A stretch of 64,000 bases of DNA from the NCBI GenBank assembly GCA_035546775.1, contig DASZWD010000058.1, forward strand, positions 20,547 to 84,546, read 5' to 3'. Shown here piece by piece: positions 1-11,825 of the stretch. This DNA comes from Acidimicrobiales bacterium. Its GTDB lineage: Bacteria > Actinomycetota > Acidimicrobiia > Acidimicrobiales > JACCXE01. The notes under the pieces were generated by a model, which worked only from the letters and a program-made list of their open reading frames with translations, was not told the origin of the DNA and searched no databases. A program made the position numbers and the translations under genes. The first letter of the stretch is position 1; each line of letters begins with the position of its first letter.

Positions 1-2184
<2,184 letters not shown>

Positions 2185-2188
2185 TGCC

Positions 2189-3715
2189 TTACTCCGCCGC
2201 GGTGACCGACGGCACGAAGCGACCCTTGAAGTCTTCGACCGCCTTTTTGATGTCGTCTTCGGGGTAGTCGCCGCCCTTGATGGCGTCGAGGATGGCGCCG
2301 CCGCGGGCGCGCACGTCGGCGAGCAGTTCGGTCTCGAAGCGACGGACGTCGGCGACGTCGAGGTCGTCGAGATAGCCGTTGGTACCGGCGTAGATCGAGA
2401 TGACCTGCTCCTGCACCGGCATGGGCTGGCCGTTGGTCTGCTTCAGCAACTCGACGAGGCGACGGCCGCGGTCGATCAGCTGCTGGCTGGCCTTGTCCAA
2501 CTCGGCGCCGAAGCCGGCGAAAGCTTCGAGCTCACGGAAGTTGGCGAGGTCGAGCTTGAGACCACCGGCGACCGACTTCATCGCCTTGATCTGCGCCGAT
2601 CCGCCGACTCGGGACACCGAGGTGCCCACGTTCATCGCCGGGCGCACGCCCGAGTTGAACAGGTCGAGGTCCAAGAAGATCTGGCCGTCGGTGATCGAGA
2701 TCACGTTGGTCGGGATGTAGGCCGAGATGTCGCCGGCCTTGGTCTCGATGACGGGCAGGGCCGTGAGCGAACCGCCGCCGAGTTCCTTGGACAGGCGGGC
2801 CGCACGCTCGAGCAGGCGGCTGTGGAGGTAGAAGACGTCGCCCGGGTACGCCTCGCGGCCCGGCGGGCGGCGCAGCAGCAGCGACATGGCGCGGTAGGCC
2901 TCGGCCTGCTTGGACAGGTCGTCGTAGACGATGAGCGCCGACTCGCCGTTCTCCATCCAGTGCTGGCCCATGGCGCAGCCCGAGTACGGAGCGAGGTACT
3001 TGAACGGGGGCGGGTCCGACGCCGAAGCGTTGACCACGACGGTGTACTCCATGGCGCCGGCGGCTTCGAGGGTGGCGACGAGCTCGGCGACGGTGGAGGC
3101 CTTCTGGCCCACGCCGACGTAGATGCACTTCACGCCGAGACCCTTCTGGTTGATGATCGTGTCGACGGCGACGGAGGTCTTGCCCGTCTTGCGGTCGCCG
3201 ATGATCAGCTCGCGCTGGCCACGGCCGATCGGCGTCATGGCGTCGATGACCTTGATGCCGGTCTGCAGTGCCTGCTTCACCGGCTGGCGGTCGACGACGC
3301 CGGGCGCCTGGATCTCGACGCGGCGGATGATGTCCTGTGGGATCGGGCCCTTGCCGTCGAGCGGGTTGCCGAGCGGGTCGACGACGCGGCCGAGCAGGCC
3401 GTCGCCGACGGCGATCTCGAGGATGCGGCCGGTGGCCTTGACGACCTGGCCTTCCTCGATGTGCTGCGCGTCACCGAGGATGACGGCACCGATCGACTCT
3501 TCGTCGAGGTTGAGGGCGATGCCCATGACGCCGCCCTCGAACTCGAGCAGCTCGTTGACGCCGGCCGACGGGAGGCCGCCGACGCGGGCGATGCCGTCGC
3601 CGACCTCGACGACGCGGCCGACCTGGGCCGCCGCCGTCTGGGGCGTGTAGCCCTCGAGGCGCTTGCGCAGCGCGGCCGCGATGTCGTCGGATTCGATGTT
3701 GAACGAAAGGGACAC
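2189..3715 (-). CDS. atpA: F1F0 ATP synthase subunit alpha
   Basis: Non-catalytic nucleotide-binding alpha subunit of F1. 508 residues, normal length. Walker A is GDRKTGKT at residues 173-180; the arginine-finger segment ([11 protein letters not shown]) lies about three quarters along. The GTG start at 3715 comes 3 bases after the atpH stop, which supports translational coupling. The C-terminus is short and has no mycobacterial-type extension. Very long antisense open frames across this gene are shadows of its high-GC third positions. Confidence 0.98.
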   Translation of the reverse strand: MSLSFNIESDDIAAALRKRLEGYTPQTAAAQVGRVVEVGDGIARVGGLPSAGVNELLEFEGGVMGIALNLDEESIGAVILGDAQHIEEGQVVKATGRILEIAVGDGLLGRVVDPLGNPLDGKGPIPQDIIRRVEIQAPGVVDRQPVKQALQTGIKVIDAMTPIGRGQRELIIGDRKTGKTSVAVDTIINQKGLGVKCIYVGVGQKASTVAELVATLEAAGAMEYTVVVNASASDPPPFKYLAPYSGCAMGQHWMENGESALIVYDDLSKQAEAYRAMSLLLRRPPGREAYPGDVFYLHSRLLERAARLSKELGGGSLTALPVIETKAGDISAYIPTNVISITDGQIFLDLDLFNSGVRPAMNVGTSVSRVGGSAQIKAMKSVAGGLKLDLANFRELEAFAGFGAELDKASQQLIDRGRRLVELLKQTNGQPMPVQEQVISIYAGTNGYLDDLDVADVRRFETELLADVRARGGAILDAIKGGDYPEDDIKKAVEDFKGRFVPSVTAAE

Positions 3716-3718
3716 GGA

Positions 3719-4243
3719 CTACACGCTTTCCTTGAGTTGATCGAGACGGCGACGCACGGTGCCGTCGATGACCGTGTCGCCCACCTGGGCGACGATGCCG
3801 CCGAGCACGGTCGGGTCGACCGTGACCTTGACGGTGATCTTCTTGCCGGTCTCTTTACCGAGCGCCGCGGCGAGACGCGCCTTCTGGTCGTCGTCGAGCG
3901 GCGTGGCCGAGCGAACCTCGGCAACCGCCTCGGCCCGCGAGTCGGCGGCCTTGGCGATGAAGGCGTCGATGATCGCCGGGAGTTCACGACCGCGGCCAGC
4001 TCCCACCACAAAGCTGACCAGCGACGTCGTGACGGGGTGAGCACGCGAGCCGAGGAGATCCTCGACGATGCCCTGCCGCAGATCGGCGGGGATCGCTTGG
4101 TCGGTCAGCGTCGTACGCAACGCGTCGTTGGACTCGAGCGTGCGCGCCACGGCGTGCAACTCGTCCTCGACGGCCGCGACTGCATCTTCGGCGTTGGCGA
4201 CCGCGTAGAACGCGTCCGCGTAACCCTCAGCTCGTGCACTCAT
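3719..4243 (-). CDS. atpH: F1F0 ATP synthase subunit delta
   Basis: Peripheral-stalk subunit joining the b subunit to the top of F1. 174 residues from the ATG at 4243, which overlaps the atpF stop as TAATG. The open frame continues upstream, but that part lies inside atpF in another frame, so the coupled ATG is preferred. The C-terminal part (KKITVKVTVDPTVLGGI followed by a TVIDGTVRRRLDQL segment) is the conserved OSCP/delta signature. In mycobacteria delta is fused to a b-like domain; here b and delta are separate genes. Confidence 0.95.
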   Translation of the reverse strand: MSARAEGYADAFYAVANAEDAVAAVEDELHAVARTLESNDALRTTLTDQAIPADLRQGIVEDLLGSRAHPVTTSLVSFVVGAGRGRELPAIIDAFIAKAADSRAEAVAEVRSATPLDDDQKARLAAALGKETGKKITVKVTVDPTVLGGIVAQVGDTVIDGTVRRRLDQLKESV

Positions 4244-4890
4244 TAGGAATTCCCGAGGTTGTTGATGTAGTTGTCGATCAGCTGGCGGTTGGTGGCGTCG
4301 TCGAGACTGCGCTCGACCACCTTCTCCGCCAGGGCAATGGTGAGGTCGCCGACCTGCGCCTGCAGTTCCTGGATGGCGCGGGCCTTGCCGGCTTCGACGT
4401 CCTCGCGGCCCTTGGCCTTGACCTCGTTGGCCTCGGCTTCGGCGCGGGCGATGATGTCGGCGCGGACGGCTTCGGCCGCCGTGCGGGCTTCGTCGACGAT
4501 GCGCGCCGCTTCGGCCTTGGCATCGGCCACCGACGCCTGGTACTGCGCCAGGGTCGAGGCGGCCTCGGCCTTGAGACGGTCGGCCTCGTCGATCTCGCCA
4601 CGAATGCGTTCCGTGCGGTCGTTCATGCCCTTCTTGATCGCGGGGAACGCGAGCTTGCTGAGCACGGCCAACACCACGAGGAACGCACCGCCGCCCCACA
4701 GCAACTCGTTGGTGTCAGGCAGCAACGGGTTGGGCGACTTCTGGCAGTCGTCGACGGACTTGCCGTCTTCGAGCAGCTTGATGCAGTGCTCTTCGGGCTC
4801 ACCGGCGGGCTTGGCCGAGGCCGGGTGGGCGACGACGAGCAGCGATCCGGCCGCGATGCCCACAGCTGCGAGCAGGTGACGAATGCGCAT
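4243..4890 (-). CDS. atpF: F1F0 ATP synthase subunit b with N-terminal signal-like extension
   Basis: Peripheral-stalk b subunit. 215 residues, longer than the usual 155-170 because an N-terminal extension precedes the membrane anchor. Residues 1-26 look like a signal peptide (MRIRHL, a hydrophobic core, then HPASA-KP). A short extracytoplasmic segment follows with two cysteines (about C36 and C49) that could form a disulfide. The transmembrane helix is about residues 64-84, and the rest is a long charged, alanine-rich helix that dimerises. The ATG is 14 bases after the atpE stop. Cleavage of the signal is inference; it could instead act as a second membrane segment. Confidence 0.93.
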   Translation of the reverse strand: MRIRHLLAAVGIAAGSLLVVAHPASAKPAGEPEEHCIKLLEDGKSVDDCQKSPNPLLPDTNELLWGGGAFLVVLAVLSKLAFPAIKKGMNDRTERIRGEIDEADRLKAEAASTLAQYQASVADAKAEAARIVDEARTAAEAVRADIIARAEAEANEVKAKGREDVEAGKARAIQELQAQVGDLTIALAEKVVERSLDDATNRQLIDNYINNLGNS

Positions 4891-4904
4891 GTGCGTATCT
4901 CCTC

Positions 4905-5216
<312 letters not shown>

Positions 5217-5993
5217 TTAGTGGTGGTCGGGAACAGTCATGGCCAGGCCGGTGAAGACCGCGGCGAGGATGGTGAAGATGTAGGCCTGCAGGAAGGCCAC
5301 GAGGATCTCGAAGCCCGTCAGCGCCGCCAGCAGGGCGAAGGGCAGGACCGCGCCGGCCTTCGACAGCCCGCCGAGGGCGTGCGACTCGAAGAGGCCGGCG
5401 GCGAGAGCGCCGAAGCTCACGAGGATCAAGTGGCCGGCGAAGAGGTTGGCGAAGAGTCGGACCATGAGGGCGAAGGGCCGCACGATGAGGTCCGAGATGA
5501 GGTTGATCGGCGTGAGGATGATGTAGATCGGCTTGGGGACGCCGGGGGGGAACATGATGTGCTTGAAGTAGCCCCACAGGCCCTGACGGGCGATGCCCAT
5601 GATGTTGTAGATGAACCACACGAGCACGGCCATGAACATCGGCAGGGCGATGCGGGCGTTCGGCGGCATCTGGGCCAGCGGCAGGACCTCGAAGAGGTTC
5701 AGGGCGAAGATGAACGAGAAGACCGTCAGCAGGAACGGGGCGAAGGGCAGGCCGTCGGGACCCATCGTCTGCAGGATGATGCCGCTCTCGATGAAGTCGA
5801 CGGCCATCTCGGCGACGTTTTGCACACCGCGAGGCACGAGCTCGCCCTTGCGGCCCGCCATGTAGAACACGATCACGCCGATCGCCGCGATCAGCATGAG
5901 GATCACGACCTTGTTGATCGCGAAGGCACCGTGGCCCCAGATGGCGGGCCAGTTGAAGAGTTCTGCTGTAGGCGGAACGTCCAACGCAAACAT
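5217..5993 (-). CDS. atpB: F1F0 ATP synthase subunit a
   Basis: Stator membrane subunit forming the proton half-channels against the c-ring. 258 residues with five to six hydrophobic segments. The essential arginine is R179 in RLFANLFAGH, the family hallmark. The ATG at 5993 directly abuts the TAG of the upstream atpI-like gene, so the two are coupled. It is followed by atpE after 27 bases. Function is certain from the motif and operon position. Confidence 0.97.
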   Translation of the reverse strand: MFALDVPPTAELFNWPAIWGHGAFAINKVVILMLIAAIGVIVFYMAGRKGELVPRGVQNVAEMAVDFIESGIILQTMGPDGLPFAPFLLTVFSFIFALNLFEVLPLAQMPPNARIALPMFMAVLVWFIYNIMGIARQGLWGYFKHIMFPPGVPKPIYIILTPINLISDLIVRPFALMVRLFANLFAGHLILVSFGALAAGLFESHALGGLSKAGAVLPFALLAALTGFEILVAFLQAYIFTILAAVFTGLAMTVPDHH

Positions 5994-6410
5994 CTATGCG
6001 TCTCCTCTACGAGGCTTGAGGCCCGGATAGGCCAGGGACAACGAGACGTAACGGGTCTCCCAAAACAGGAGGCCGAGGTGCGTCACGACGATGGCGACAC
6101 CGAAGGGCACCTTGCTGATCCAGCTGATGTGGCCGGCGATGGTGATGGCGGCCAGCACCATCAGCATGCGGACGACGAAGCCGCCCAGCACGAACATCAT
6201 GATGAAGGACTGCGGCAGCGTCGTGGACTTGCGCACGACCGCCGCCGACGCGGCGAAGTTGATCAACACGACGACAAGCGCGGCGAGCACCGAGATGGCG
6301 CCGTGAAGGCCCCAGCCGATGGCGCCGAGAGCGACGAGCACGGGGCTCGCCAGCAGGCCGCGGCGGGCCATGTCCACCACGATGTCGCGCTGCGGGTTGA
6401 CCGTCGTCAC
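5994..6410 (-). CDS. ATP synthase subunit I-like membrane protein
   Basis: Small hydrophobic protein of 138 residues with four predicted membrane helices, placed just before atpB where AtpI sits in many bacteria. The start chosen is the GTG at 6410, which overlaps the preceding stop as GTGA. AtpI-type proteins help assemble the c-ring or assist Mg uptake. Sequence similarity to AtpI is weak by eye, so the name rests mainly on size, topology and position. The open frame extends upstream through the atpZ-like gene in another frame; that part is not believed. Confidence 0.75.
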   Translation of the reverse strand: MTTVNPQRDIVVDMARRGLLASPVLVALGAIGWGLHGAISVLAALVVVLINFAASAAVVRKSTTLPQSFIMMFVLGGFVVRMLMVLAAITIAGHISWISKVPFGVAIVVTHLGLLFWETRYVSLSLAYPGLKPRRGDA

Positions 6411-6715
6411 TTCGTCCACGGCTTGCCCTCCTCCCGCTTGCGCATCTCCGCCTGGTAGGCGAGGTACATCCGGTACGACTCGCTGGCGAGGCCGAGGACG
6501 CCGAACACGATGGCGAACAGCGGCTGGGTGTGGGTCCGGCCGTCGAGCAGGAAGCCGAAGAAGGCGAGGACCAGCGGCGTGACGACGAGCTGGATGGCAC
6601 GCGTGCTGGCGTCGCTGAAACCTTCGTAGAGGGGGCGGTTGTCGGCACGGGGCGAGACCGTCACGGCGCTGAGGATTCGTGCTCCCCATCCCTTCCGCCG
6701 CTCTACTCGCTGCAT
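6407..6715 (-). CDS. AtpZ/AtpI-family small membrane protein
   Basis: First gene of the ATP synthase operon, 102 residues. Two membrane helices are joined by FGFLLDGRTHTQPLFAIVFG, a pattern typical of the AtpZ family (aliphatic helix, LLD, short polar turn, second helix, then a YRMY end). The ATG at 6715 is preceded by a purine-rich GGGGAAGG Shine-Dalgarno. The frame stays open upstream to 6778, but that would read through the proposed promoter. Likely an accessory factor for ATP synthase assembly or Mg handling; the exact role is not shown by the sequence. Confidence 0.8.
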   Translation of the reverse strand: MQRVERRKGWGARILSAVTVSPRADNRPLYEGFSDASTRAIQLVVTPLVLAFFGFLLDGRTHTQPLFAIVFGVLGLASESYRMYLAYQAEMRKREEGKPWTK

Positions 6716-6766
6716 GCCTTCCCCTGTCCTCCAAAACTGAGGTTTTGACCTTGTGAAACTTTTCTC

Positions 6767-6795
6767 AATGTAAGCCAAAGCCTGCGGGCGCGCAA
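6767..6795 (-). promoter_or_regulatory. Promoter of the ATP synthase operon
   Basis: Reading the minus strand, TTGCGC (6795-6790) and TACATT (6772-6767) are separated by exactly 17 bases, fitting a housekeeping sigma promoter. A/T-rich runs (GAAAATTT, TTCGAAAAG) lie immediately upstream of the -35 like an UP element. Transcription would start near 6760, giving a leader of about 45 bases with a small AAAAC/GTTTT hairpin and a purine-rich ribosome site. Unlike most solitary genes here, this operon is clearly leadered. Confidence 0.55.
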
Positions 6796-6839
6796 ACTTT
6801 TCGAAACAGAAATTTTCGGGGAAGTACCGGCCGGGGAGG

Positions 6840-8009
6840 CTAGTTGGCGGGCGTCTTTTCCTGCCACTGCGACGCGGGGTGGTTCGCCTTGCTCTTGTCG
6901 CGGATGCCCGGGTGGAACAGCGTGTAGAGCGCGAGGCCGAGGGCGCCAGCGGCGAAGGGCACCACCCGGTTGAGTACCTGCTTGTCGCCGGTCACGAACG
7001 TCGGGGCGAGGATGAAGCCCGACAGCAGCGCCGTCCACGCCCACAGGATGAACACCGCGCGCCGCTGGCCGTGGCCGAGGCGCACCAGGCGGTGGTGGAT
7101 GTGTTCGGCGTCGGCGCCCCCCACTCCCGATCTTCGGTACGAGCGGCGCACGATGGAGAACGCGACGTCGAGGATCGGCACGCCGAGGATGAACAGTGGG
7201 ATGAAGATCGGGGCGTAGAAGAAGTAGGTCTGTCCGCTGAACTGGTCCGCGATGCGGCCCCCGACCACCAGGGTCGACGCGGCCATCAGCACGCCGAGGA
7301 GGTAGGCGCCGCTGTCGGCCATGAACACCTTGGCCGGGTTCACGTTGTGGGGCAGGTAGCCCAGGCACAGGCCACACGCGATCACCGCCAGCAGCGGCCC
7401 CATGTTCTCGGGGGCGAGGAGGCCGCCGTCGGAGAGGCGCTGCGCGTAGATCGTGAACGCCGCCGCCGCGATGGCGACCACCCCGGCGGCGAGGCCGTCG
7501 AGGCCGTCGATGAGGTTGATCGCCTGGGTCATGCCGGCGACCCACAGCACCGTCATGAGCGGGGCGACGTCGGGGGCGAGCACCACGAACCCTGCGAACG
7601 GGATCCGGAAGTAGAACATCGACAGGCCGAACATGTACATGACCGACGCGCCGAGCACGACGCCGGCCAGCTTCGCCGGCGGCGACAGATCTCGCAGATC
7701 GTCGATGAACTGGATGCCCACGATGATCGTGGCGCCGAGCACGACGCCGAGCGGTTCGGACGAGTCCCGGAACACGCCGCGGAAGAACGGCAGGAACCAG
7801 GCGACGAGCATCACGATCAGGAAGGCGCCGAACATGGCGACGCCGCTGGCGTTGGGCACCACGTTGGTGTGGATGTCGCGGTCGCGCAGGCCGGGTCGTT
7901 TGACGATGCCGTGCTTGGTGGCGAAGCCCCGCCACGCCCAGTTGAGCCCGTAGCTGGCGGCCGCCGAGATCGCGAGGATCAGCGAATAGGCAGTCGCCGC
8001 CGAGGTCAT
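6840..8009 (-). CDS. wecA: Undecaprenyl-phosphate GlcNAc-1-phosphate transferase (WecA/TagO/MraY family)
   Basis: Polytopic membrane enzyme moving a sugar-1-phosphate from a UDP-sugar to a polyprenyl phosphate, the first step of cell-wall linkage or arabinogalactan-type polymers (Rv1302 in M. tuberculosis). 389 residues and about eleven membrane helices. Family motifs seen are the DDLRDL aspartate pair, NLIDGLDGLAAG, and the cytoplasmic HIHHRL near residue 305. It starts 10 bases after the glyA stop. Position just before the atp genes matches mycobacterial order. Confidence 0.92.
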   Translation of the reverse strand: MTSAATAYSLILAISAAASYGLNWAWRGFATKHGIVKRPGLRDRDIHTNVVPNASGVAMFGAFLIVMLVAWFLPFFRGVFRDSSEPLGVVLGATIIVGIQFIDDLRDLSPPAKLAGVVLGASVMYMFGLSMFYFRIPFAGFVVLAPDVAPLMTVLWVAGMTQAINLIDGLDGLAAGVVAIAAAAFTIYAQRLSDGGLLAPENMGPLLAVIACGLCLGYLPHNVNPAKVFMADSGAYLLGVLMAASTLVVGGRIADQFSGQTYFFYAPIFIPLFILGVPILDVAFSIVRRSYRRSGVGGADAEHIHHRLVRLGHGQRRAVFILWAWTALLSGFILAPTFVTGDKQVLNRVVPFAAGALGLALYTLFHPGIRDKSKANHPASQWQEKTPAN

Positions 8010-8019
8010 CGGCGCGACG

Positions 8020-9264
8020 CTACTTAGAGGGGTAGGGCGGGAACTTGGCGCACAGTTCGTTGACTCCCTTGCGCACGGTGGCGAGCGTGTCGGCTTCGTC
8101 CCGGCCGCGCAGGGCCTCGCCGATGAGCCGGGCGATGACCGGCATCTCGGACTCGGTCATGCCGGTGGTCGTGACCGCCGCGGTGCCGATACGCAAGCCG
8201 CTGGTGACGAAGGGCGACCGCGGGTCGTCGGGGATCGTGTTCTTGTTGAGCGTGATGCCGGCGTTGTCGAGCGTTTCCTGGGCGATCTTGCCGGTCAATT
8301 CTTCGTCGAAGGTGCGCAGGTCGACGAGCATGAGGTGGTTGTCGGTGCCGCCGCTGACGATGCGGAACCCCTCCCCCGCCAGCGCCTCGGCCAGGGCGCG
8401 GGCGTTGCGCACGATCTGCTCGGCGTAGGCCGTGAACTCGGGCTGGCTCGCCTCGTGGAACGCCACGGCCTTCGCCGCGATCACGTGCTCGAGGGGACCG
8501 CCCTGGAGGCCGGGGAACACGGCGGAGTCGATTTTCTTGCCGATCTCGGGGGTGGCGCTGAGGATGCAGCCGCCGCGGGGGCCGCGCAGCGTCTTGTGCG
8601 TCGTGAAGGTGACGACGTCGGCGTAGGGCATCGGGTTCGGGTGCGCGCCGCCGACGATGAGCCCGGCGATATGGGCGGCGTCGAACATGAACAGCGCACC
8701 GACCGAATCGGCGATCTTGCGCAGCGGTTCGGGTTCGATGATGCGGCTGTAGGCCGTCGCCCCGGCCACGATCATCTTCGGGCGGTGCTCCTCGGCCAGC
8801 GACGCGATCTGGTCGTAGTCGAGGCGCTCGTCGGACGGGCTGAGGCCGTAGGGGACGAAGTTGTACAGCCGGCCCGAGATGTTGACGTCCTTGCCGTGGG
8901 TGAGGTGGCCACCGTGGTCGAGGCTGAGGCCGAGCACGGTGTCGCCGGGCTGCAACAGCGCCAGGTACACGGCCACGTTGGCGTTGGCGCCGGAGTGAGG
9001 CTGCACGTTGGCGTGGACGGCGGCGTCGCCGAACAGCGCCTTGATGCGCTCGATGGCGAGGGCTTCGACCTCGTCGACGACCTGGTTGCCGCCGTAGTAG
9101 CGCTTGCCGGGATACCCCTCGGAGTACTTGTTGGTGAGGACCGATCCCGTCGCCGCCATCACCGCCTCCGAGGCGAAGTTCTCCGACGCGATCAGCTGGA
9201 GCGTCGTCATCTGACGCTCCTTCTCGCGGGCGATGAGGTCGAATACGGCGTCGTCGTTTTGCAT
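8020..9264 (-). CDS. glyA: Serine hydroxymethyltransferase
   Basis: PLP enzyme interconverting serine and glycine and loading tetrahydrofolate with one-carbon units in the cytosol. 414 residues from the ATG at 9264, which overlaps the rpiB stop as TGATG. The PLP lysine is K224 in [13 protein letters not shown]-terminal QLIASENF and the YPGKRYYGG loop are canonical. The frame stays open far upstream through rpiB, but those residues are shadow sequence. Confidence 0.98.
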   Translation of the reverse strand: MQNDDAVFDLIAREKERQMTTLQLIASENFASEAVMAATGSVLTNKYSEGYPGKRYYGGNQVVDEVEALAIERIKALFGDAAVHANVQPHSGANANVAVYLALLQPGDTVLGLSLDHGGHLTHGKDVNISGRLYNFVPYGLSPSDERLDYDQIASLAEEHRPKMIVAGATAYSRIIEPEPLRKIADSVGALFMFDAAHIAGLIVGGAHPNPMPYADVVTFTTHKTLRGPRGGCILSATPEIGKKIDSAVFPGLQGGPLEHVIAAKAVAFHEASQPEFTAYAEQIVRNARALAEALAGEGFRIVSGGTDNHLMLVDLRTFDEELTGKIAQETLDNAGITLNKNTIPDDPRSPFVTSGLRIGTAAVTTTGMTESEMPVIARLIGEALRGRDEADTLATVRKGVNELCAKFPPYPSK

Positions 9265-9707
9265 CAGTTCTCGTTTTCGATGTCGGCGATTTGCTGGAGG
9301 CGGGCGACGTGGCGGCCGCCTTCGAACTCGGTGGTCAGCCACACGGCGAGGATCTCCTCGGCCAGGCCGGGCGCCACGATGCGCCCGCCCATCGACAGCA
9401 CGTTGGCGTCGTTGTGGAGGCGACTCATCTTGGCGGTGTAGAGGTCGTTGCACAGGGCGGCCCGCACGCCTCTGACCTTGTTGGCGGCGATCTGCTCGCC
9501 CTGGCCGCTGCCGCCGAGCACGATGCCGCGGTCGGCGTCGCCGCGGGCGACAGCGCGGCCCACCGCGGCGCAGATCGGCGGGTAGTCCACCGAGTCCGCG
9601 CTGAACGTTCCGATGTCGTCCACGTCGTGGCCGGCCGCGTGCAGCGCGGCGACGAGATGGCACTTGAGGTCGAAGCCGGCGTGGTCCGAACCGATGGTGA
9701 TCTTCAT
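9264..9707 (-). CDS. rpiB: Ribose-5-phosphate isomerase B
   Basis: Interconverts ribose-5-phosphate and ribulose-5-phosphate in the pentose phosphate pathway. 147 residues starting [15 protein letters not shown] at the ATG at 9707, which overlaps the phosphatase stop by one base. The active-site region reads [13 protein letters not shown]; the glutamate takes the place of the catalytic cysteine of E. coli-type enzymes, as in M. tuberculosis RpiB. Part of a coupled run phosphatase-rpiB-glyA-wecA. Confidence 0.93.
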   Translation of the reverse strand: MKITIGSDHAGFDLKCHLVAALHAAGHDVDDIGTFSADSVDYPPICAAVGRAVARGDADRGIVLGGSGQGEQIAANKVRGVRAALCNDLYTAKMSRLHNDANVLSMGGRIVAPGLAEEILAVWLTTEFEGGRHVARLQQIADIENEN

Positions 9708-10258
9708 CAGGAGGCCGCCCGTCGCGCCTGGTCGCCGAGGTTCGGCAGCCACGTGGCGACGCGGGTCAAGAGGCCGTCGAGCTGCCACGCCGTTTCCTCG
9801 TAGCGGGAACGGGGCTTGCCGACGGGATCGGCGACGTCGTCGTTGGGGTCGCCCTTCACGTAGTCGGCGAGCTGGCGGCCGACGTGGAGCTCGGCGAGCG
9901 ACGCGTGCGGGTTGGCTTCGATGCGGCGCGCCAGTTCGCGCAGGGTGAAGGTGCGCTCGAAGGCCGGCGACGAGGTGACGACGACCTCGCGCAGGTGCTC
10001 GCGCGCCATGCAGATGATCAGGTCAGCGCCATCCACGATGCTGCGATCGAGGCGACGGCTGACGTGCCCCGTGATGTCGACGCCGCGGTCGGCGCACACG
10101 CTGACGGCGTGGTCCGTCGCCGGGGCGCCGCCCTGCATGATCCCGGCCGACGACACGTGCACGTCGAGGTCCGAGCCCTCGACGCGGTGGCGCAGGATGC
10201 CCTCGGCCATCGGCGAGCGGCACTGGTTGGCGGTGCAAACGATGAGAACGTTGATCAG
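9707..10258 (-). CDS. Low-molecular-weight protein-tyrosine-phosphatase-like protein, non-canonical start
   Basis: Cytosolic phosphatase of the LMW-PTP / arsenate-reductase fold. The catalytic P-loop CTANQCRSP (C-x5-R) is encoded upstream of the first ATG (10210), and the general acid is in ADPVGKP. Including the loop requires a start upstream of 10210, but the frame holds only AAT, CGC, CTG (10258), ATC before a TAG. The CTG, or the following ATC, is therefore the best start, giving about 183 residues. A TAGAAT box lies 3 bases before the CTG. Physiological substrate is unknown; it is coupled to rpiB and glyA. Confidence 0.8.
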   Translation of the reverse strand: MINVLIVCTANQCRSPMAEGILRHRVEGSDLDVHVSSAGIMQGGAPATDHAVSVCADRGVDITGHVSRRLDRSIVDGADLIICMAREHLREVVVTSSPAFERTFTLRELARRIEANPHASLAELHVGRQLADYVKGDPNDDVADPVGKPRSRYEETAWQLDGLLTRVATWLPNLGDQARRAAS

Positions 10259-10261
10259 GCG

Positions 10262-10286
10262 ATTCTACGGGGCCGTCTCGTAAGTT
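10262..10286. promoter_or_regulatory. Divergent promoters of phosphatase (minus) and thiolase-like gene (plus)
   Basis: Only 36 bases separate the two divergent genes. On the plus strand TAAGTT (10281-10286) lies 8 bases before the ATG at 10295, a leaderless arrangement. On the minus strand TAGAAT (10267-10262) lies 3 bases before the proposed CTG start. No Shine-Dalgarno is present for either gene. Confidence 0.5.
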
Positions 10287-10294
10287 CTGCACCC

Positions 10295-11797
10295 ATGGCT
10301 TTGGATCCCCGCACGCCGGTCGTGGTTGGCGTTGGCCAGCTCATGCGCAAGCCGACGGTCGACGACCTCGACGGCATCGGCGACAACATCCAAATGATGG
10401 CCGAGGCCGCCCGGCGCGCCGCGCAGGACTCGGGCGCCGGCGATCCGACCAAGTTCCTGGCTTCGGTGCAGTCGGTGCGGACCGTGGCGGTGATGTCGTG
10501 GCGGCTCAAGCACCCATCGGGTGCCCTGGCCGCCGCCATCGACGCCGACCCGAAGCAGTTCCAGCAGTCGACCGTGGGCGGCAACAGCCCCCAGATGTTG
10601 ATGACGAGCGCGGCGAACGACATCCTCTCGGGCAAGGTCGACTCCGTCCTCATCGCCGGCTCCGAGGCCTTCCTCACCCGGCGCCGGGCGTCCCAGGCCG
10701 GCGTCACGCTGCCGTGGGGGTCGGCGGAGAGCGAAGCGCCGATGGCCGAAGTCGTCGGTCACGACCGCAACGGCTCGAACGACGTCGAGATGTCGGTCGG
10801 CTTGATGATGCCGACGCAGGTCTACCCGCTGTTCGAGAACGGTCTGCGCGGTCGAGCCCCCGACGGCCCGCTCGCCCACGAGGTCCGCGTCTCGGAGATG
10901 TGGCAGCGCTTCAACGTCGTGGCCCAGTCGAACCCGTACGCGTGGTCGCCCGAGCCGATGACGGCCGAGGAGATCCGCACGCCGAGTGACGACAACCGCT
11001 ACATCGGTTACCCGTACACCAAGTACCAGAACGCCAACATGACCGTCGACCAGGCCGCGGCGCTGCTGGTGTGCTCTGTCGAGGCCGCGCAGGCGGCCGG
11101 GATCCCCGAGGACAAGTGGGTGTTCCCGTGGTCGGGTTCGGACTGCAACGACCACTGGTTCGTGTCCGAGCGCGCCAACCTCTACAGCGCTCCCGCCGTC
11201 GGCTTCAACGCCCGCGCCGCGCTCGGCCTCGCCGGCATCGGCATGGACGACGTGAACCACATCGAGATCTACTCGTGCTTCCCGTGCATGGTGCAGATGA
11301 GCGCCAACGAGATGGGCATCGACCCCTTCGGCGACCCGCGGCCGCTCACGCAGACCGGCGGCCTGTGCTTCTTCGGCGGGCCGGGCAACAACTACACGAC
11401 CCATGGCATCGCGTCGATGGTCGAGCGCCTGCGCGCCGAGCCGGGGATCGGCCTCGTCACCGGCAACGGCTGGTATTCGACGAAGCACTCGCTCGGGATC
11501 TACTCGACCACTCCGCCGGCGACGCCGTTCCGGTCGGCCAACCCGCAGCCGGAGCTGAACGCGACGCCCCAGACCAAGCTGGTCGACGAGTACGACGGCG
11601 CCGGCACGCTGGAGTCCTTCGTCGTGATGCACGAGCGCGACGGCTCCCCCGCGATGGGCACCGTCGCCGTGCGCGTCGGCGACGACTCCCGCACGTGGGC
11701 GACGACGACCGACCGCGATTTCATCGCCTGGCTCGAGTCGGGCGAACCGGTCGTGGGAACGGCCGTGACCGTGAAGGACCGCGCGATCACTCGATGA
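10295..11797 (+). CDS. Thiolase-like acetyl-CoA acetyltransferase family protein
   Basis: 500-residue cytosolic protein of the SCP2-thiolase / acetyl-CoA acetyltransferase superfamily. The N-terminal PVVVGVGQL opening and the C-terminal FGGPGNNYTTHG and CFPCMVQMSANEMG segments correspond to the thiolase loops. The position of the acylated cysteine reads TVGGNSPQ (residues 93-100), with no Cys, so classical thiolysis through that residue is unlikely. Such proteins are common in Actinobacteria, often in lipid or steroid metabolism. No lipid genes adjoin it here. The start is the ATG 8 bases after TAAGTT. Confidence 0.75.
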   Translation: MALDPRTPVVVGVGQLMRKPTVDDLDGIGDNIQMMAEAARRAAQDSGAGDPTKFLASVQSVRTVAVMSWRLKHPSGALAAAIDADPKQFQQSTVGGNSPQMLMTSAANDILSGKVDSVLIAGSEAFLTRRRASQAGVTLPWGSAESEAPMAEVVGHDRNGSNDVEMSVGLMMPTQVYPLFENGLRGRAPDGPLAHEVRVSEMWQRFNVVAQSNPYAWSPEPMTAEEIRTPSDDNRYIGYPYTKYQNANMTVDQAAALLVCSVEAAQAAGIPEDKWVFPWSGSDCNDHWFVSERANLYSAPAVGFNARAALGLAGIGMDDVNHIEIYSCFPCMVQMSANEMGIDPFGDPRPLTQTGGLCFFGGPGNNYTTHGIASMVERLRAEPGIGLVTGNGWYSTKHSLGIYSTTPPATPFRSANPQPELNATPQTKLVDEYDGAGTLESFVVMHERDGSPAMGTVAVRVGDDSRTWATTTDRDFIAWLESGEPVVGTAVTVKDRAITR

Positions 11798-11825
11798 CCA
11801 AGGACGGACGGGTAAGACTCGCGTC

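Noticed and set aside
9884..10294. N-terminal extension of the thiolase-like protein
   Set aside because: The frame is open by antisense to the phosphatase gene, and TAAGTT with the ATG at 10295 gives a natural start.
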